Below, piece by piece: positions 51,981 to 60,487 of a stretch of DNA of 64,000 bases (position 1 is the stretch's first letter; each line of letters starts with the position of its first letter). The DNA is from Pigmentiphaga litoralis (GTDB taxonomy: Bacteria > Pseudomonadota > Gammaproteobacteria > Burkholderiales > Burkholderiaceae_B): assembly GCF_014651835.1 (NCBI RefSeq), contig NZ_BMXQ01000001.1, positions 1,564,801 to 1,628,800 on the forward strand, read 5' to 3'. The translations under genes and the position numbers were made by a program. The notes beneath the pieces were generated by a model that was given only the letters and a program-made list of their open reading frames with translations, ran no database searches and was not told the DNA's origin.

Positions 51981-52739
51981 TCAGTCCAGCAGATCGGAAT
52001 AATCGCCCAGGCTGTAGCCAGTCAGTCTTTGCCAGGGCATGGCCTTGGGCTTGGCGATCACCGACGCCGTCATGACCTGCCGAGCCAAGCCATGTGCGTC
52101 TTTCTGTTCGATGCGGCGAGCGTATTGCCCCGCCACGTCCCAGTCGACCAGCGTGGTGCGTTCGCCCTGCACCAGGCGGTAACGTTCGACACCCTTTGCA
52201 CCGGCACCCAGCTTTTCCATGCGCGTAAGCGCGACCGGGTCCAGCAACCAATAGGCCGCCGGCCAGGAACCGCCGTAGCCCACGTTGGCCTGATGCGCGA
52301 GTTCGACATCGATCACGCGCTTCTGCTTGTGCAGGATGGACTTGACCGACACCTTGCCGTCCGGCTGACGCTGGATCAGCAGCGGCGCGCCCTGCGCTTC
52401 GTCATGGGCATGACCGGCATGCGGACCATGTGCGGCCTGATGCCCTTCATGTTCGCTGTCGCGCAGCGCCGCCGGCAGCTCGCGTTCGATCCAGACGGTG
52501 GCCTTGTCGCGGAACATCAGGTCGGCATGGCGGCTGTCGCGTGTCACGCCATCGGTGCCGATGGACCGGTTCTCGTAGGCCAGGCGCAAGGCGATGGACG
52601 GCGTCGTGTCGACCGCCGACGTCACCTGCGCGGTGGCCGCAGCCGGATTTGCCGCGGGTTGCGGCTGGGCGACGGCCAGCGTGGCCGAGCCCACGGTCAG
52701 CGCCACCGCAACCGCCATGTGGCTGAGAGCAGGACGCAT
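51981..52739 (-). CDS. Unknown exported protein with His-rich loop, third gene of phosphatase operon
   Basis: 252 aa. Signal peptide ends AVAQPQP, followed by an Ala/Pro-rich stretch. A His-rich segment (EHEGHQAAHGPHAGHAHDE, about residues 96-114) could bind metal such as Zn. I recognise no family in the remainder (ENRSIGTDGVTRDSRHADLM, QKRVIDVELAHQANVG, TTLVDWDVAGQYARRIEQ). Its ATG 52739 overlaps the last base of the upstream phosphatase stop, so it is coupled and should be induced with it. A metal-delivery or accessory role for the Zn-dependent phosphatases is only a guess. Confidence 0.75.
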   Translation of the reverse strand: MRPALSHMAVAVALTVGSATLAVAQPQPAANPAAATAQVTSAVDTTPSIALRLAYENRSIGTDGVTRDSRHADLMFRDKATVWIERELPAALRDSEHEGHQAAHGPHAGHAHDEAQGAPLLIQRQPDGKVSVKSILHKQKRVIDVELAHQANVGYGGSWPAAYWLLDPVALTRMEKLGAGAKGVERYRLVQGERTTLVDWDVAGQYARRIEQKDAHGLARQVMTASVIAKPKAMPWQRLTGYSLGDYSDLLD

Positions 52740-54253
52740 CACAAACCCGCCGCTTCCCGGACCTTGGAAAACACCTTGGTGTTGTCCATGGTGCCGCGGA
52801 AAATCTTGGCACCCGCACCGCCGGCGAACAGCATGACGTCGCCGCCGCCGTGCGTTTCGGAACCGGGCGTGCCCAGGTTGATGCCGACTTCCTGCAGGAA
52901 GTTGTCGGTGGTCGTATCCACGTTGGTCAGGTCGTCACGCGTCGCGCCGCGCACCGGTGCGATCCACGGCTTGTTGTTGTCTTCCGCATTGACCAGGCTG
53001 CTGGCGCTCGTGTTCGGACGGCCGCCGTTGCCGAACACCAGGGTGGTGTACGGCTTGCCGTCGGAGGCCTTGGCCAGTTGACCCGTCTGGTAATCGACTG
53101 CCTTGCCCAGGATCGGCGAGTTGATCTTGGTGTACCCGTTGAATGCGATCGCGTGATCGTGGTCGGCGGTCACCACCACCAGCGTGTTCTTCAGGCCCGG
53201 GTCCTTCTTTTCCATGTAGGCCAGTGCAGCATCGATCGCCTTGTCCATGGCCAGCGTGTCTTCCAGCGCGCGCTTGGCGTTGCTGCCGTGCAGCGCGTGG
53301 TCGATCCGGCCGCCTTCGACCATCAGGAAAAAGCCGTTGGTATTGCGCGTCAGGACATCGAGCGCTTTTTCCGTCATCAGCGACAGGCTGGGTTGATCCA
53401 GTTTCTGGTTCACCCGGTCCAGCTCATAGGCCATTTCGCTTGGCGAGAACAGGCCCAGCAGCTTGGGCACGCGAGCGGCATCTGCCGCGTTGAGCGCGCT
53501 CAAACTTGTTGCCGTGTCAGCGTAGGCATAACCCTTGGCTTTCATCGCGGCGACCAGATCGACGTTGTCGATGCGCTTGCTGGCCGGGTAAGTGGACAAC
53601 GGCAAATAGTTGCGTTGTCCGCCGCCCATCAGCACGTCGACGCCGTCACCCAGGGCCGCGTTGTAGCGCGGATGGCCCGGCACCGATTGCTCGGCGATGG
53701 TGTTGTAGGCGTTCCGGTTGCAGACGTGCGCATAGGTGGCGGCGGGCGTGGCATGCCCGACGCGCGTGGTCGACACGGCGCCGACCGCGCGGCCCTTGGC
53801 CTTGGCCAGTTCAAGCAGCGTCGTGGCCGCCGTGCCATTGCCGGCGACGCAGGTGGAATCTTCGCCGCTAATGAACTGCGTGCCGTCAGCCTTGTAGGCC
53901 AGTGTGTCGGCCGACATCGAGATGACTTCGTTATTCATCTTGACGCCGGTCATGTAGGCCGCCATCGACGGCGCGCTGTCCGTGGTCTGGCCATCGCGCG
54001 AGAACGTCTTGACGCGGGCTGCGTTGCCCAGCGTCTGCATCGTCAGCTTGGCGCGTTCGCTGGAGGGCAGCGAGCCAGGCGCGGCGGCCAGCTGCTTTTC
54101 GCCCTTGTAGATGCGGGCGGCGGTCACGGTGACCGGGCCCATGCCGTCACCCAGAAAGAAGATGACGTTCTTGGCTTCGCCGGCCGCGTAGGCCGAGCCG
54201 GAAAGGCCGGCCAGCGCGAGCACCAGGGCCTGTTTGCGGATCATGGATGTCAT
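52739..54253 (-). CDS. Alkaline phosphatase (PhoA family), soluble periplasmic
   Basis: 504 aa. Sec signal ends SAYAAG. Active-site motifs: NVIFFLGDGMGP (metal Asp), GQTTDSAPSMAAYMTG with the phosphorylated Ser93, HATPAATYAHV, GFFLMVEGGRIDHALHG, VVVTADHDHAIAF and ETHGGGDVMLFAGG (late His). It removes phosphate from monoesters in the periplasm. Compared with E. coli PhoA the DK of the ligand site is DH, as in many bacterial PhoA. It is the second gene of the operon, 26 bases from the lipoprotein paralog; ATG 54253 has AAGGAAAC upstream. Confidence 0.93.
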   Translation of the reverse strand: MTSMIRKQALVLALAGLSGSAYAAGEAKNVIFFLGDGMGPVTVTAARIYKGEKQLAAAPGSLPSSERAKLTMQTLGNAARVKTFSRDGQTTDSAPSMAAYMTGVKMNNEVISMSADTLAYKADGTQFISGEDSTCVAGNGTAATTLLELAKAKGRAVGAVSTTRVGHATPAATYAHVCNRNAYNTIAEQSVPGHPRYNAALGDGVDVLMGGGQRNYLPLSTYPASKRIDNVDLVAAMKAKGYAYADTATSLSALNAADAARVPKLLGLFSPSEMAYELDRVNQKLDQPSLSLMTEKALDVLTRNTNGFFLMVEGGRIDHALHGSNAKRALEDTLAMDKAIDAALAYMEKKDPGLKNTLVVVTADHDHAIAFNGYTKINSPILGKAVDYQTGQLAKASDGKPYTTLVFGNGGRPNTSASSLVNAEDNNKPWIAPVRGATRDDLTNVDTTTDNFLQEVGINLGTPGSETHGGGDVMLFAGGAGAKIFRGTMDNTKVFSKVREAAGL

Positions 54254-54279
54254 GTCGGTTTCCTTGGTTTCTCGCGGCA

Positions 54280-55719
54280 TCAAAGGCCGATGGACTTCTT
54301 GATCAGACCGAATACTTCGTTGTTGGTGAGCGAACCGGCAAAGTTGTCGGCGCCCATTCCTTGCGCACCCAGGAAGACGTCGCCGCCGCCGTGGGTTTCG
54401 GTTGCGAGCGGCACCACGGCTTCCTGCAGGAAGTCGGCGCTTTCGAGCGCGGTGGCGTCGATCGGGCCCCGCGTGGCGAGCCGTTTCGGACCGTTGCCAA
54501 AGCCAAGGATGGTGTACGGGTTCTTGTCGACATCGGTGGTCACCGCGCCATCCACATAGTTCCGCACCAGACCCAGCACGCCCGGCTTGCCGGCTTCGGT
54601 CTTGCCGGTGCGCTGCGCGTAGCCGTTCATGTGCAAGGTGTGGTCATGATCGGCCGTCACCACGATCAGCGTGTTTTTCAGGCCCGGATCCAGCGCCGCC
54701 ATCTTGGTCAGCGTCAGCTTGACCGCATCATCGAAGGCCACGGTGTCCTGCAGCGCGCGACGGGCGTTGGTCGCGTGCAGGGCATGGTCGATACGGCCGC
54801 CTTCCACCATCAGGAAGAAGCCCTTCTTCTTGGCTGCCAGCACGTCGATCGCCTTGCTGGTCATCTCGGCCAGGCTGGGTTCCTGCGTGGCCGGGCGGTC
54901 CAGGTCATACGCCATGTGGCTGGCGTTGAACAGGCCGGCGATCTTGGTCGTGCCATCGGCTGGCAAGGCGGCCAGTTCCGTCTTGTTGGCCGCATAGCCG
55001 TACTTGGCCGTCTTGAGTTCGTTGACCAGATTGCGGCCATCGTTGCGCAGGCCGCCCGTCGTGGTCTTGGGAATGAAGTAGCTGCTGCCGCCCCCCAGAA
55101 TGACGTCGACGCCGTCGCCCAGCTTGGCGTTGTAGCCCGCGCCACCCGGAACCAGCGCGGCCGCGATCGTGTTCTCGGCGTCGCGATGGCACACATGTGC
55201 ATACGTGGCAGCCGGGGTCGCATGCGTGATGCGCGCGGTGCTGACCACGCCCGTGCCGTACCCGGCCGTCTTCATGATCTCGAGCAGCGTCTCGACCGGC
55301 GTGCCGTTGCCCGTCGTCGGGCACGTGCTGTCGAACAGCGTGTGGTACGGCGCGCCGGCGGCGTTGGTTGCCTTGGTCTCCGGCGACATCGAGATGACTT
55401 CGTTGTTCATCTTGACGCCGGTCATGTAGGCGGCCATCGACGGCGCGCTGTCCGTCACCTGGCCATCGGCCGAGTAGGTGTGCACAAACGCCGTCTCGGG
55501 CAGCTTGTCCATGGTCAGCTCGCCGTCTTCGCCGACGCTGTAGATGCGGGCCGCGGTCATGGTCGTGATGCCCATGCCGTCGCCCAGGAAGAACACGACG
55601 TTCTTGGTCGGCCCTGCCGCGACCGGGGTCGACGGCGTGTCGTTGTCATTGTCGCCGTTGCAGGCGGCCATCAGCAGGGAAGCCCCCGCGACGGCGAGAG
55701 GCAGTGCGATGCGTTTCAT
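54280..55719 (-). CDS. Alkaline phosphatase (PhoA family), lipoprotein paralog
   Basis: 479 aa. The lipobox LMAAC gives Cys20, followed by an Asn/Asp-rich linker, so this copy is membrane-anchored while its neighbour is soluble. Motifs parallel the other: FFLGDGMGITTMTAARIY (Asp47), QVTDSAPSMAAYMTGVKMNN (Ser91), HATPAATYAHVC, FLMVEGGRIDHALHA, VVTADHDHTLHM and ETHGGGDVFLGAQG. First gene of the operon, 91 bases after a Pho box. GAGG is the ribosome site of ATG 55719. The clear similarity of the two proteins shows an old tandem duplication with divergence of localisation. Confidence 0.93.
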   Translation of the reverse strand: MKRIALPLAVAGASLLMAACNGDNDNDTPSTPVAAGPTKNVVFFLGDGMGITTMTAARIYSVGEDGELTMDKLPETAFVHTYSADGQVTDSAPSMAAYMTGVKMNNEVISMSPETKATNAAGAPYHTLFDSTCPTTGNGTPVETLLEIMKTAGYGTGVVSTARITHATPAATYAHVCHRDAENTIAAALVPGGAGYNAKLGDGVDVILGGGSSYFIPKTTTGGLRNDGRNLVNELKTAKYGYAANKTELAALPADGTTKIAGLFNASHMAYDLDRPATQEPSLAEMTSKAIDVLAAKKKGFFLMVEGGRIDHALHATNARRALQDTVAFDDAVKLTLTKMAALDPGLKNTLIVVTADHDHTLHMNGYAQRTGKTEAGKPGVLGLVRNYVDGAVTTDVDKNPYTILGFGNGPKRLATRGPIDATALESADFLQEAVVPLATETHGGGDVFLGAQGMGADNFAGSLTNNEVFGLIKKSIGL

Positions 55720-55794
55720 TGGATATCCTCGGGATCTTGGCCACGACGGCAGAACGCCGACGTGTCGAGCGGTGTGGGAAGCAGATATCTGGAA

Positions 55795-55828
55795 ATCGTA
55801 AGGCGGCGGGGTGACAGTGCTGTGACGG
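55795..55828 (-). promoter_or_regulatory. Pho box and -10 element of the alkaline phosphatase operon
   Basis: On the minus strand, CCGTCAC (55828-55822), AGCA, CTGTCAC (55817-55811) are two direct 7-mers spaced by 4, the PhoB box layout. Ten bases after the second 7-mer comes TACGAT (55800-55795), at the distance seen in E. coli phoA between the box and its -10. Induction by low phosphate through PhoB is strongly suggested. Confidence 0.8.
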
Positions 55829-56013
55829 TTGGCGCTGGATTTGAGAGGCAGATCAAGGAATCTGCTCAGCCTTATCCATGCGTGGACAACCGATCTACCG
55901 GGTCATTTGCATAAGTGCCATCCTTTCCTGAAAGCGTCAGACGCTTGCGCGCTGCTTGTGGACCAGCGCAAGAACGCGACACCTCGAGTTCCTGACACGA
56001 CGGAGAGAAACAC

Positions 56014-56424
56014 ATGGACAAGCTCACTAACGCTGAAATTGATGCCGCCATCGAGCGCGGCAGAATCGTGCGTGCAAGAAGCGAGCCTCGTGCAGCATCA
56101 GCGCGCTACGACGCTGATTCAGGCCGGGTCACCGTAGAGCTGGAAAACGGCTGCGTGTTCGGATTTCCCCCTGGCCTGGTGCAGGACCTGGCCAAAGCAA
56201 CGCCTGATCAGCTCGCCCACATCCAGGTCATTGGCAATGGCTTTGGTCTGTACTGGGAAGCACTCGATGCCGACATCGCGATTCCCAGCCTGTTGGCGGG
56301 GATTTTCGGAACCCAGGCGTGGATGGCCCGTCGCGCGGGTCAGACGACATCTCCTGCAAAGGCAGCGGCCGCCCGCAACAACGGCGCGCTGGGGGGACGC
56401 CCGCGAAAGTCGGCGATCGTGTGA
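56014..56424 (+). CDS. DUF2442-domain protein
   Basis: 136 aa. ARYDADSGRVTVELENGCVF and LAKATPDQLAHIQVIGNGFG, then WEALDADIAIPSLLAGIFG are the DUF2442 core, a small beta-rich fold. The tail TTSPAKAAAARNNGALGGRP is basic and disordered, as in many members. Some DUF2442 proteins are antitoxin-like partners, but no toxin gene is beside this one. GGAGAG precedes the ATG. Convergent with a Bug gene (16 bases between stops). Confidence 0.8.
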   Translation: MDKLTNAEIDAAIERGRIVRARSEPRAASARYDADSGRVTVELENGCVFGFPPGLVQDLAKATPDQLAHIQVIGNGFGLYWEALDADIAIPSLLAGIFGTQAWMARRAGQTTSPAKAAAARNNGALGGRPRKSAIV

Positions 56425-56440
56425 AGGCGCCTCGAGGCTG

Positions 56441-57418
56441 CTAGTTCGCGGTCAGCCGTCCTTCAGCCACCAGCCTCGTGGCCAGCGCGCGCTCGGTGTC
56501 GAGCAACGTCTTGAGCGCGCCTGCATCCCCTGACTCCGTGAAACTGCCCAGCGCGTTCAGGGACGCGTTCAACTGAGGGTCCGCCAGGGCTTTCCTGAGC
56601 GCCTGCGACAGGACGTCGATGACCGCGCCAGGGGTGCCGGCGGGTGCAAGCAGACCGGCGTAGGTGGTTGCGTCGAAGCGTCCGACATTCGATTCGGCCA
56701 GGGTAGGCACGCCCGGCAAGGTCGGATCGGCGACGGACCCAAGGATCGCCAGGGGCCGCAGGGCACCCGACTTGATATGCGGCATCGAACTCGTCACCTG
56801 GTCGAACACAACGTCGATCTGCCCACCCAGCAGGTTCACCAGTGCCGGGCCCGAGCCCTTGTAGGCAACCGCGCCGAACTGGCAGCCTGCGGCGTTTTCC
56901 AATTGCAGCAACGCAAGGTGATTCGGGGTGCCGTTGCCGGCATGCCCGGCATTGATGGCGCCGGGCTTGCCTCGGGCCAGCGCTAGGAGGTCATCGAAAC
57001 TCTTGAAGCGGGCGTCGTCGCGGCGCGCCACGACAATCATGGATGTCCGGGTGGCGACGCCAACGGGCTGGAAGCTGGCGACGTCGTACGCCGTCTTGAA
57101 CATCTGTGGCAAGGTCGCGACTTGTGCTGGTGTCGCCACCAGCAGCGTGTGCCCGTCAGGCTCGGCCCGCGCCACGGATGCGGTTCCGATGCCACCGCCC
57201 GCCCCGGCGCGGTTTTCCACCACCACGATCTGCCCTAGCAGCTTGGACAAAGGAACGGACAGGCTGCGACCCACAACGTCGATATTGCCGCCTGGAGCGA
57301 AGGGCACGACAAGGGTAATCGGTTTGCTGGGAAAACTGCGCGCCCATGCAGGCATCGATTGCAGCGCAGGCATCGCGGCAAGGCTGAGCTTGAGGAAGGT
57401 ACGACGTGGGGTGTTCAT
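56441..57418 (-). CDS. Bug/TctC solute receptor with Tat-type signal
   Basis: 325 aa. The N-terminus MNTPRRTFLKLSLAA is a twin-arginine signal (RRTFLK), not the Sec signal seen in the other Bug genes of this window; it ends SMPAWARS. Landmarks: LVVPFAPGGNIDVVGRSLSV, ENRAGAGGGIG, DGHTLLVATPAQVATLP, HLALLQLENAAG, AYKGSGPALVNLLGGQ. Asn-Ile-Asp sits in the ligand loop. It is the third gene after the aldolase and amidohydrolase genes (107 bases after the amidohydrolase). Export folded may point to a bound cofactor or early ligand, but is unproven. Confidence 0.87.
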   Translation of the reverse strand: MNTPRRTFLKLSLAAMPALQSMPAWARSFPSKPITLVVPFAPGGNIDVVGRSLSVPLSKLLGQIVVVENRAGAGGGIGTASVARAEPDGHTLLVATPAQVATLPQMFKTAYDVASFQPVGVATRTSMIVVARRDDARFKSFDDLLALARGKPGAINAGHAGNGTPNHLALLQLENAAGCQFGAVAYKGSGPALVNLLGGQIDVVFDQVTSSMPHIKSGALRPLAILGSVADPTLPGVPTLAESNVGRFDATTYAGLLAPAGTPGAVIDVLSQALRKALADPQLNASLNALGSFTESGDAGALKTLLDTERALATRLVAEGRLTAN

Positions 57419-57525
57419 GCGGTGTCTCCGTGCGGTGTGTCGTTGTCGTTATGGTTGTTGGCGTCAACGAGCGGTCATCGTTGCGAACGTCATCGTTGTT
57501 GTTGTGATCGTCATCGATCCGGACA

Positions 57526-58416
57526 TCATCGATGCCAGTACAGGGCGGTAGGGTTATCGACCAGCACGCGCTGACGATCCGCCGGGCTTAGCCAATTCAG
57601 GACCGCATCGGCAAGTGCGCCGTCGTCCACCATGGGCGCATGCATGGCAGGGTGTGGCCAGTCAGTGCCCCAAACCAGACGGGTGGCGTCCGCGCGCAGC
57701 AACGCATCCACCAGCGGCTGCAAATGGGAAAAGTCGCGCCGCTCAAGGGTCAGCCGGTAGGCGGCCGACAATTTGACCCAGGCCCGCCCTTCCCTGACGA
57801 GGCTCACCAAGTTGGCAAAACCGGGATCCTGCACCCCGCGATCCACGGGAAAGTGCCCGAAGTGGTCCACGACGATGGGAACGTCGCGCTCCGCAATGTC
57901 GATGGCGATGCGCGGGGACCTTGCCACATCGACCAGCAACTGGACGTGCCAGCCGAGGGGCCGCACACGATCGACGACGCGCGTCATCTCTTCAAGGGTG
58001 GCACCGCCCTCGTACAGCGCATTGCACCGGGTGCCCCTTGCGCCAAGCTGATCCCATCGTGCGATATTGCTGTCGGGCGTATCGCCATAAACCACGGCCA
58101 CGCCGCGCATCCAGGCGCCATGCGCTGCCAGCGCAGCTTCAAACAAGGCATGATCGCGGCCGTACACGCTGGGCTGGATCAACACTGCGCGATCGATACC
58201 CAAGGTCGACTTCAGGTGGACATACGACGCCATTGGTGCGGGCGTCGGGGTGTAGCTGCGTGGGTCGGCGTAGGAGTAGGCATCCTCGAAGACATGAAAG
58301 TGGCAATCGCATGCCCCCACCGGCAGGCGCTGCCGGGGTGGCGATGGACGCGGCAGATGCGGCAGGTAGGACGTGACGGCACCGGCTTCCAGACTGCTGA
58401 CAAATTCGGGCAGCAT
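57526..58416 (-). CDS. Amidohydrolase_2 (2-pyrone-4,6-dicarboxylate lactonase LigI-like)
   Basis: 296 aa from ATG 58416, two bases after the aldolase stop. GACDCHFHVFEDAYSYAD (H-x-H), VLIQPSVYGRDH, PIVVDHFGHFPVDRG and RLVWGTDWPHPAMHAP (Asp) are metal or substrate motifs of the LigI-type amidohydrolase_2 family, which hydrolyse lactones or decarboxylate aromatic-pathway acids. It is coupled to a class II aldolase and a Bug. Dicarboxylate lactone is the best guess for the substrate, not proven. Confidence 0.85.
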   Translation of the reverse strand: MLPEFVSSLEAGAVTSYLPHLPRPSPPRQRLPVGACDCHFHVFEDAYSYADPRSYTPTPAPMASYVHLKSTLGIDRAVLIQPSVYGRDHALFEAALAAHGAWMRGVAVVYGDTPDSNIARWDQLGARGTRCNALYEGGATLEEMTRVVDRVRPLGWHVQLLVDVARSPRIAIDIAERDVPIVVDHFGHFPVDRGVQDPGFANLVSLVREGRAWVKLSAAYRLTLERRDFSHLQPLVDALLRADATRLVWGTDWPHPAMHAPMVDDGALADAVLNWLSPADRQRVLVDNPTALYWHR

Positions 58417-58418
58417 GA

Positions 58419-59210
58419 TCAGTTCCGGTACGACGCGTCGCGCCGATCCAGCAGACGCAGCATGGCCGGCCACTCCATTTCGCCGAAGGGCCTGCGCACT
58501 TGCGGTTGATACAGGTGCCAGGTCTTTTCCAGGACATGTTCAGGTGGCAATTGAATGTCCTGTCCACTCTTCATGACATCGACCTGGACCTTGCAAGCCA
58601 TCTCCAGCCAGTACAGGGTGTTGAATGCCTGTGCGATGCTGGGCCCGGCAGTGAGCAAGCCGTGATTGCGCAGGATCATCGCGTTGTGCGACCCCAGATC
58701 GCGCACCAGCCGTTCGCGCTCGTCCAGTTCCAGCGCGACGCTTTCGTAGTCGTGATAGGCGATTCGATAAAAGCGCATGGACGTCTGCGACAGCGGCAGC
58801 AGCCCGCACTTCATGGCCGACACCGCCATGCCTGCGCGGGTGTGCGTGTGGATCACACAGTGCACGTCGGGCCGGTGCGCATGGACGGCGCTATGGATCA
58901 CATAACCCGCCGCGTTGATGCCGTACTGCGGATCGGCATTGCGCACGATCTGGCCGTCGAGGTCGATCGTCAACAGGCTGGACGCGGTGATCTCCTCGTA
59001 CATCAGCCCATAGGGATTGATCAACAACAGGTCCGTACCCGGAATTCGCGCGGTGATGTGGTTGTAGATCAGATCGCTCATGCCGAAGTGTGCTACCAGC
59101 CGATAGCAGGCGGCCAAGTCGACGCGTGTCTGCCATTCTTCCTGGCTGAAGCCAGGTGGCCTCATGGCGATCGCGTGACACCCATCTACAGCGGCGGGTA
59201 ATGCGTTCAT
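58419..59210 (-). CDS. Class II aldolase/adducin-family protein
   Basis: 263 aa. DLAACYRLVAHFGMSDLIYN starts the domain; metal His pair in CVIHTHTRAGMAVSAM, and RNHGLLTAGPSIAQAFN near the end with the third His. LLINPYGLMYEEITASSLL is the substrate-side loop. Class II aldolases cleave phosphorylated sugars or decarboxylate keto acids using Zn. Two ATG codons are adjacent (59213, 59210); the second has better spacing from GGAG. First gene of the operon with LigI-like and Tat-Bug genes, divergent from a LysR gene. Confidence 0.87.
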   Translation of the reverse strand: MNALPAAVDGCHAIAMRPPGFSQEEWQTRVDLAACYRLVAHFGMSDLIYNHITARIPGTDLLLINPYGLMYEEITASSLLTIDLDGQIVRNADPQYGINAAGYVIHSAVHAHRPDVHCVIHTHTRAGMAVSAMKCGLLPLSQTSMRFYRIAYHDYESVALELDERERLVRDLGSHNAMILRNHGLLTAGPSIAQAFNTLYWLEMACKVQVDVMKSGQDIQLPPEHVLEKTWHLYQPQVRRPFGEMEWPAMLRLLDRRDASYRN

Positions 59211-59301
59211 CATCGTCTCCTTTCATGTATGCCAACGGCGGAATGAAAGAAGTGTGAAGGCCTTGCTGCGTGGCATCCAGTTCATGTTTATCATCTTCGA
59301 C

Positions 59302-59316
59302 ATGAACGATGTTCAT
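59302..59316. promoter_or_regulatory. LysR-type operator (T-N11-A dyad) between aldolase operon and lysR
   Basis: ATGAAC-GAT-GTTCAT (59302-59316) is a perfect 6-base inverted repeat with a 3-base centre and contains T-N11-A (TGAACGATGTTCA), the LysR recognition form. It lies 19 bases before the regulator GTG and 91 before the aldolase start, the usual location of a site for divergent autorepression and activation. Confidence 0.65.
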
Positions 59317-59335
59317 ACCTGGACGGGAGCCTTAC

Positions 59336-60247
59336 GTGAATCTGCGCAGCATTGATCTCAACTTGTTGGTGGTTTTTGAAGCGTTGATCGAAGAGCGCGG
59401 GGTGACGCGGGCGGCGGCCCGCCTGGGTATCACCCAATCGGCCGTCAGCCATGCCCTGAAACGCTTGCGCATCGCGCTGAATGACGACCTGCTGGTGCGG
59501 GTCGCGGGTGCCATGGAGCCGACGCCGCAGGCCGTCAAACTGGCGGCCGCGTTCAAGGGTGCGCTGACCCAGATTGAAGACGTACTGACGGTCCAACGGG
59601 ACTTCAATCCCGCGACGGCGCGCCGCACCTTTCACTTGAGCGTGTCGGACTACGTGGGCGGGCAATTGCTGCCTCGGCTGTGCACACACCTGCGTCACCA
59701 CGCGCCTGACATCGGGCTGGCCGTCGAGCCGCTGGATGGGGTCCGGACATCAGATCTCGTTGCGTATGAAGGACTGGAGGTTCGGCTGTCGGTAGGTAAA
59801 GGATCGCCCATCCCGTCGGCATCCTTGCGCTTGCTAGATGACCGCTTTGTCGTGTTAATGCGCCGCGATCATCCGGCCGCCTCACGCCCGTTCACCCTTG
59901 ACGCCTATCTGGCCCAACCGCAAGTGAAGGTGACTGGCGTTGGCAGCAACATCGTGGACGACACATTGGCAACGGACGGCCGGATGCGCCGAGTCATGGT
60001 GCGGGTGCCGAGCTGGCAAGGCATGGTGGAAGTGATCGAGCAGACGGATCTGGTGGGTGCGATCCCTGCGCATTGGATGCCCGCGGTTCTTGCATCGGGC
60101 AAGTGTGTCATCCGGCCGATGCCGCTAGGCGACCTGACGCTGGCGATCGATGCGGTCTGGCATCCTCGCAACAATGACGACGCGGGTCACCAGTGGTTCA
60201 GGAAGACGGTTCACCAGATGTTCGAACCGGCGGTGGCGCGCAACTGA
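59336..60247 (+). CDS. LysR-family regulator of the aldolase operon
   Basis: 303 aa from GTG 59336 (GGGAG upstream; start also matches the family: NLRSIDLNLLVVFEALIEER). The HTH is ARLGITQSAVSHALKRLRIA. The effector domain has FHLSVSDYVGGQLLPRLCTH and VGAIPAHWMPAVLASG. It belongs to the DLNLL subgroup, like the regulator at 28790. It is divergent from the aldolase gene with a T-N11-A dyad between and is followed by a strong terminator. Confidence 0.9.
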   Translation: MNLRSIDLNLLVVFEALIEERGVTRAAARLGITQSAVSHALKRLRIALNDDLLVRVAGAMEPTPQAVKLAAAFKGALTQIEDVLTVQRDFNPATARRTFHLSVSDYVGGQLLPRLCTHLRHHAPDIGLAVEPLDGVRTSDLVAYEGLEVRLSVGKGSPIPSASLRLLDDRFVVLMRRDHPAASRPFTLDAYLAQPQVKVTGVGSNIVDDTLATDGRMRRVMVRVPSWQGMVEVIEQTDLVGAIPAHWMPAVLASGKCVIRPMPLGDLTLAIDAVWHPRNNDDAGHQWFRKTVHQMFEPAVARN

Positions 60248-60265
60248 TCAAACCACCCAAATGAA

Positions 60266-60300
60266 AAAACCCGCTGGTTCTTGACGAACCAGCGGGTTTT
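60266..60300. terminator. Bidirectional Rho-independent terminator
   Basis: A perfect 15-base stem (60266-60280 with 60286-60300) and 5-base loop, with A run before and T run after. It can end both the lysR transcript (plus) and the tRNA-Ser transcript (minus). Confidence 0.9.
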
Positions 60301-60308
60301 CAACATCT

Positions 60309-60400
60309 TGGCGGAGGCGGTGGGATTCGAACCCACGATGCAGTTTTAGCCGCATACTCCCTTAGCAGGGGAGCCCCTTCGGCCACTCGGGCACGCCTCC
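60309..60400 (-). tRNA. tRNA-Ser (anticodon GCT)
   Basis: On the minus strand: acceptor GGAGGCG pairs with CGCCTCC, D-arm GCCCGAGTGGCC-type, anticodon loop CTGCTAA giving GCT (anticodon at 60364-60366), long variable arm typical of tRNA-Ser (class II), T-arm GGGTTCGAATCCC, and encoded 3' CCA. 92 bases. A TATACT -10-like hexamer is at 60416-60421 on the minus strand. The same tRNA beside lysC is seen in Alcaligenaceae. Confidence 0.97.
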
Positions 60401-60487
60401 GAAACAACGACGCAGAGTATATCACGTCGTTCAGGGGGTTCGCAGCAGAAACGCCTGCAAATTCCCCTGATGTGCACGCCTGGAAGA

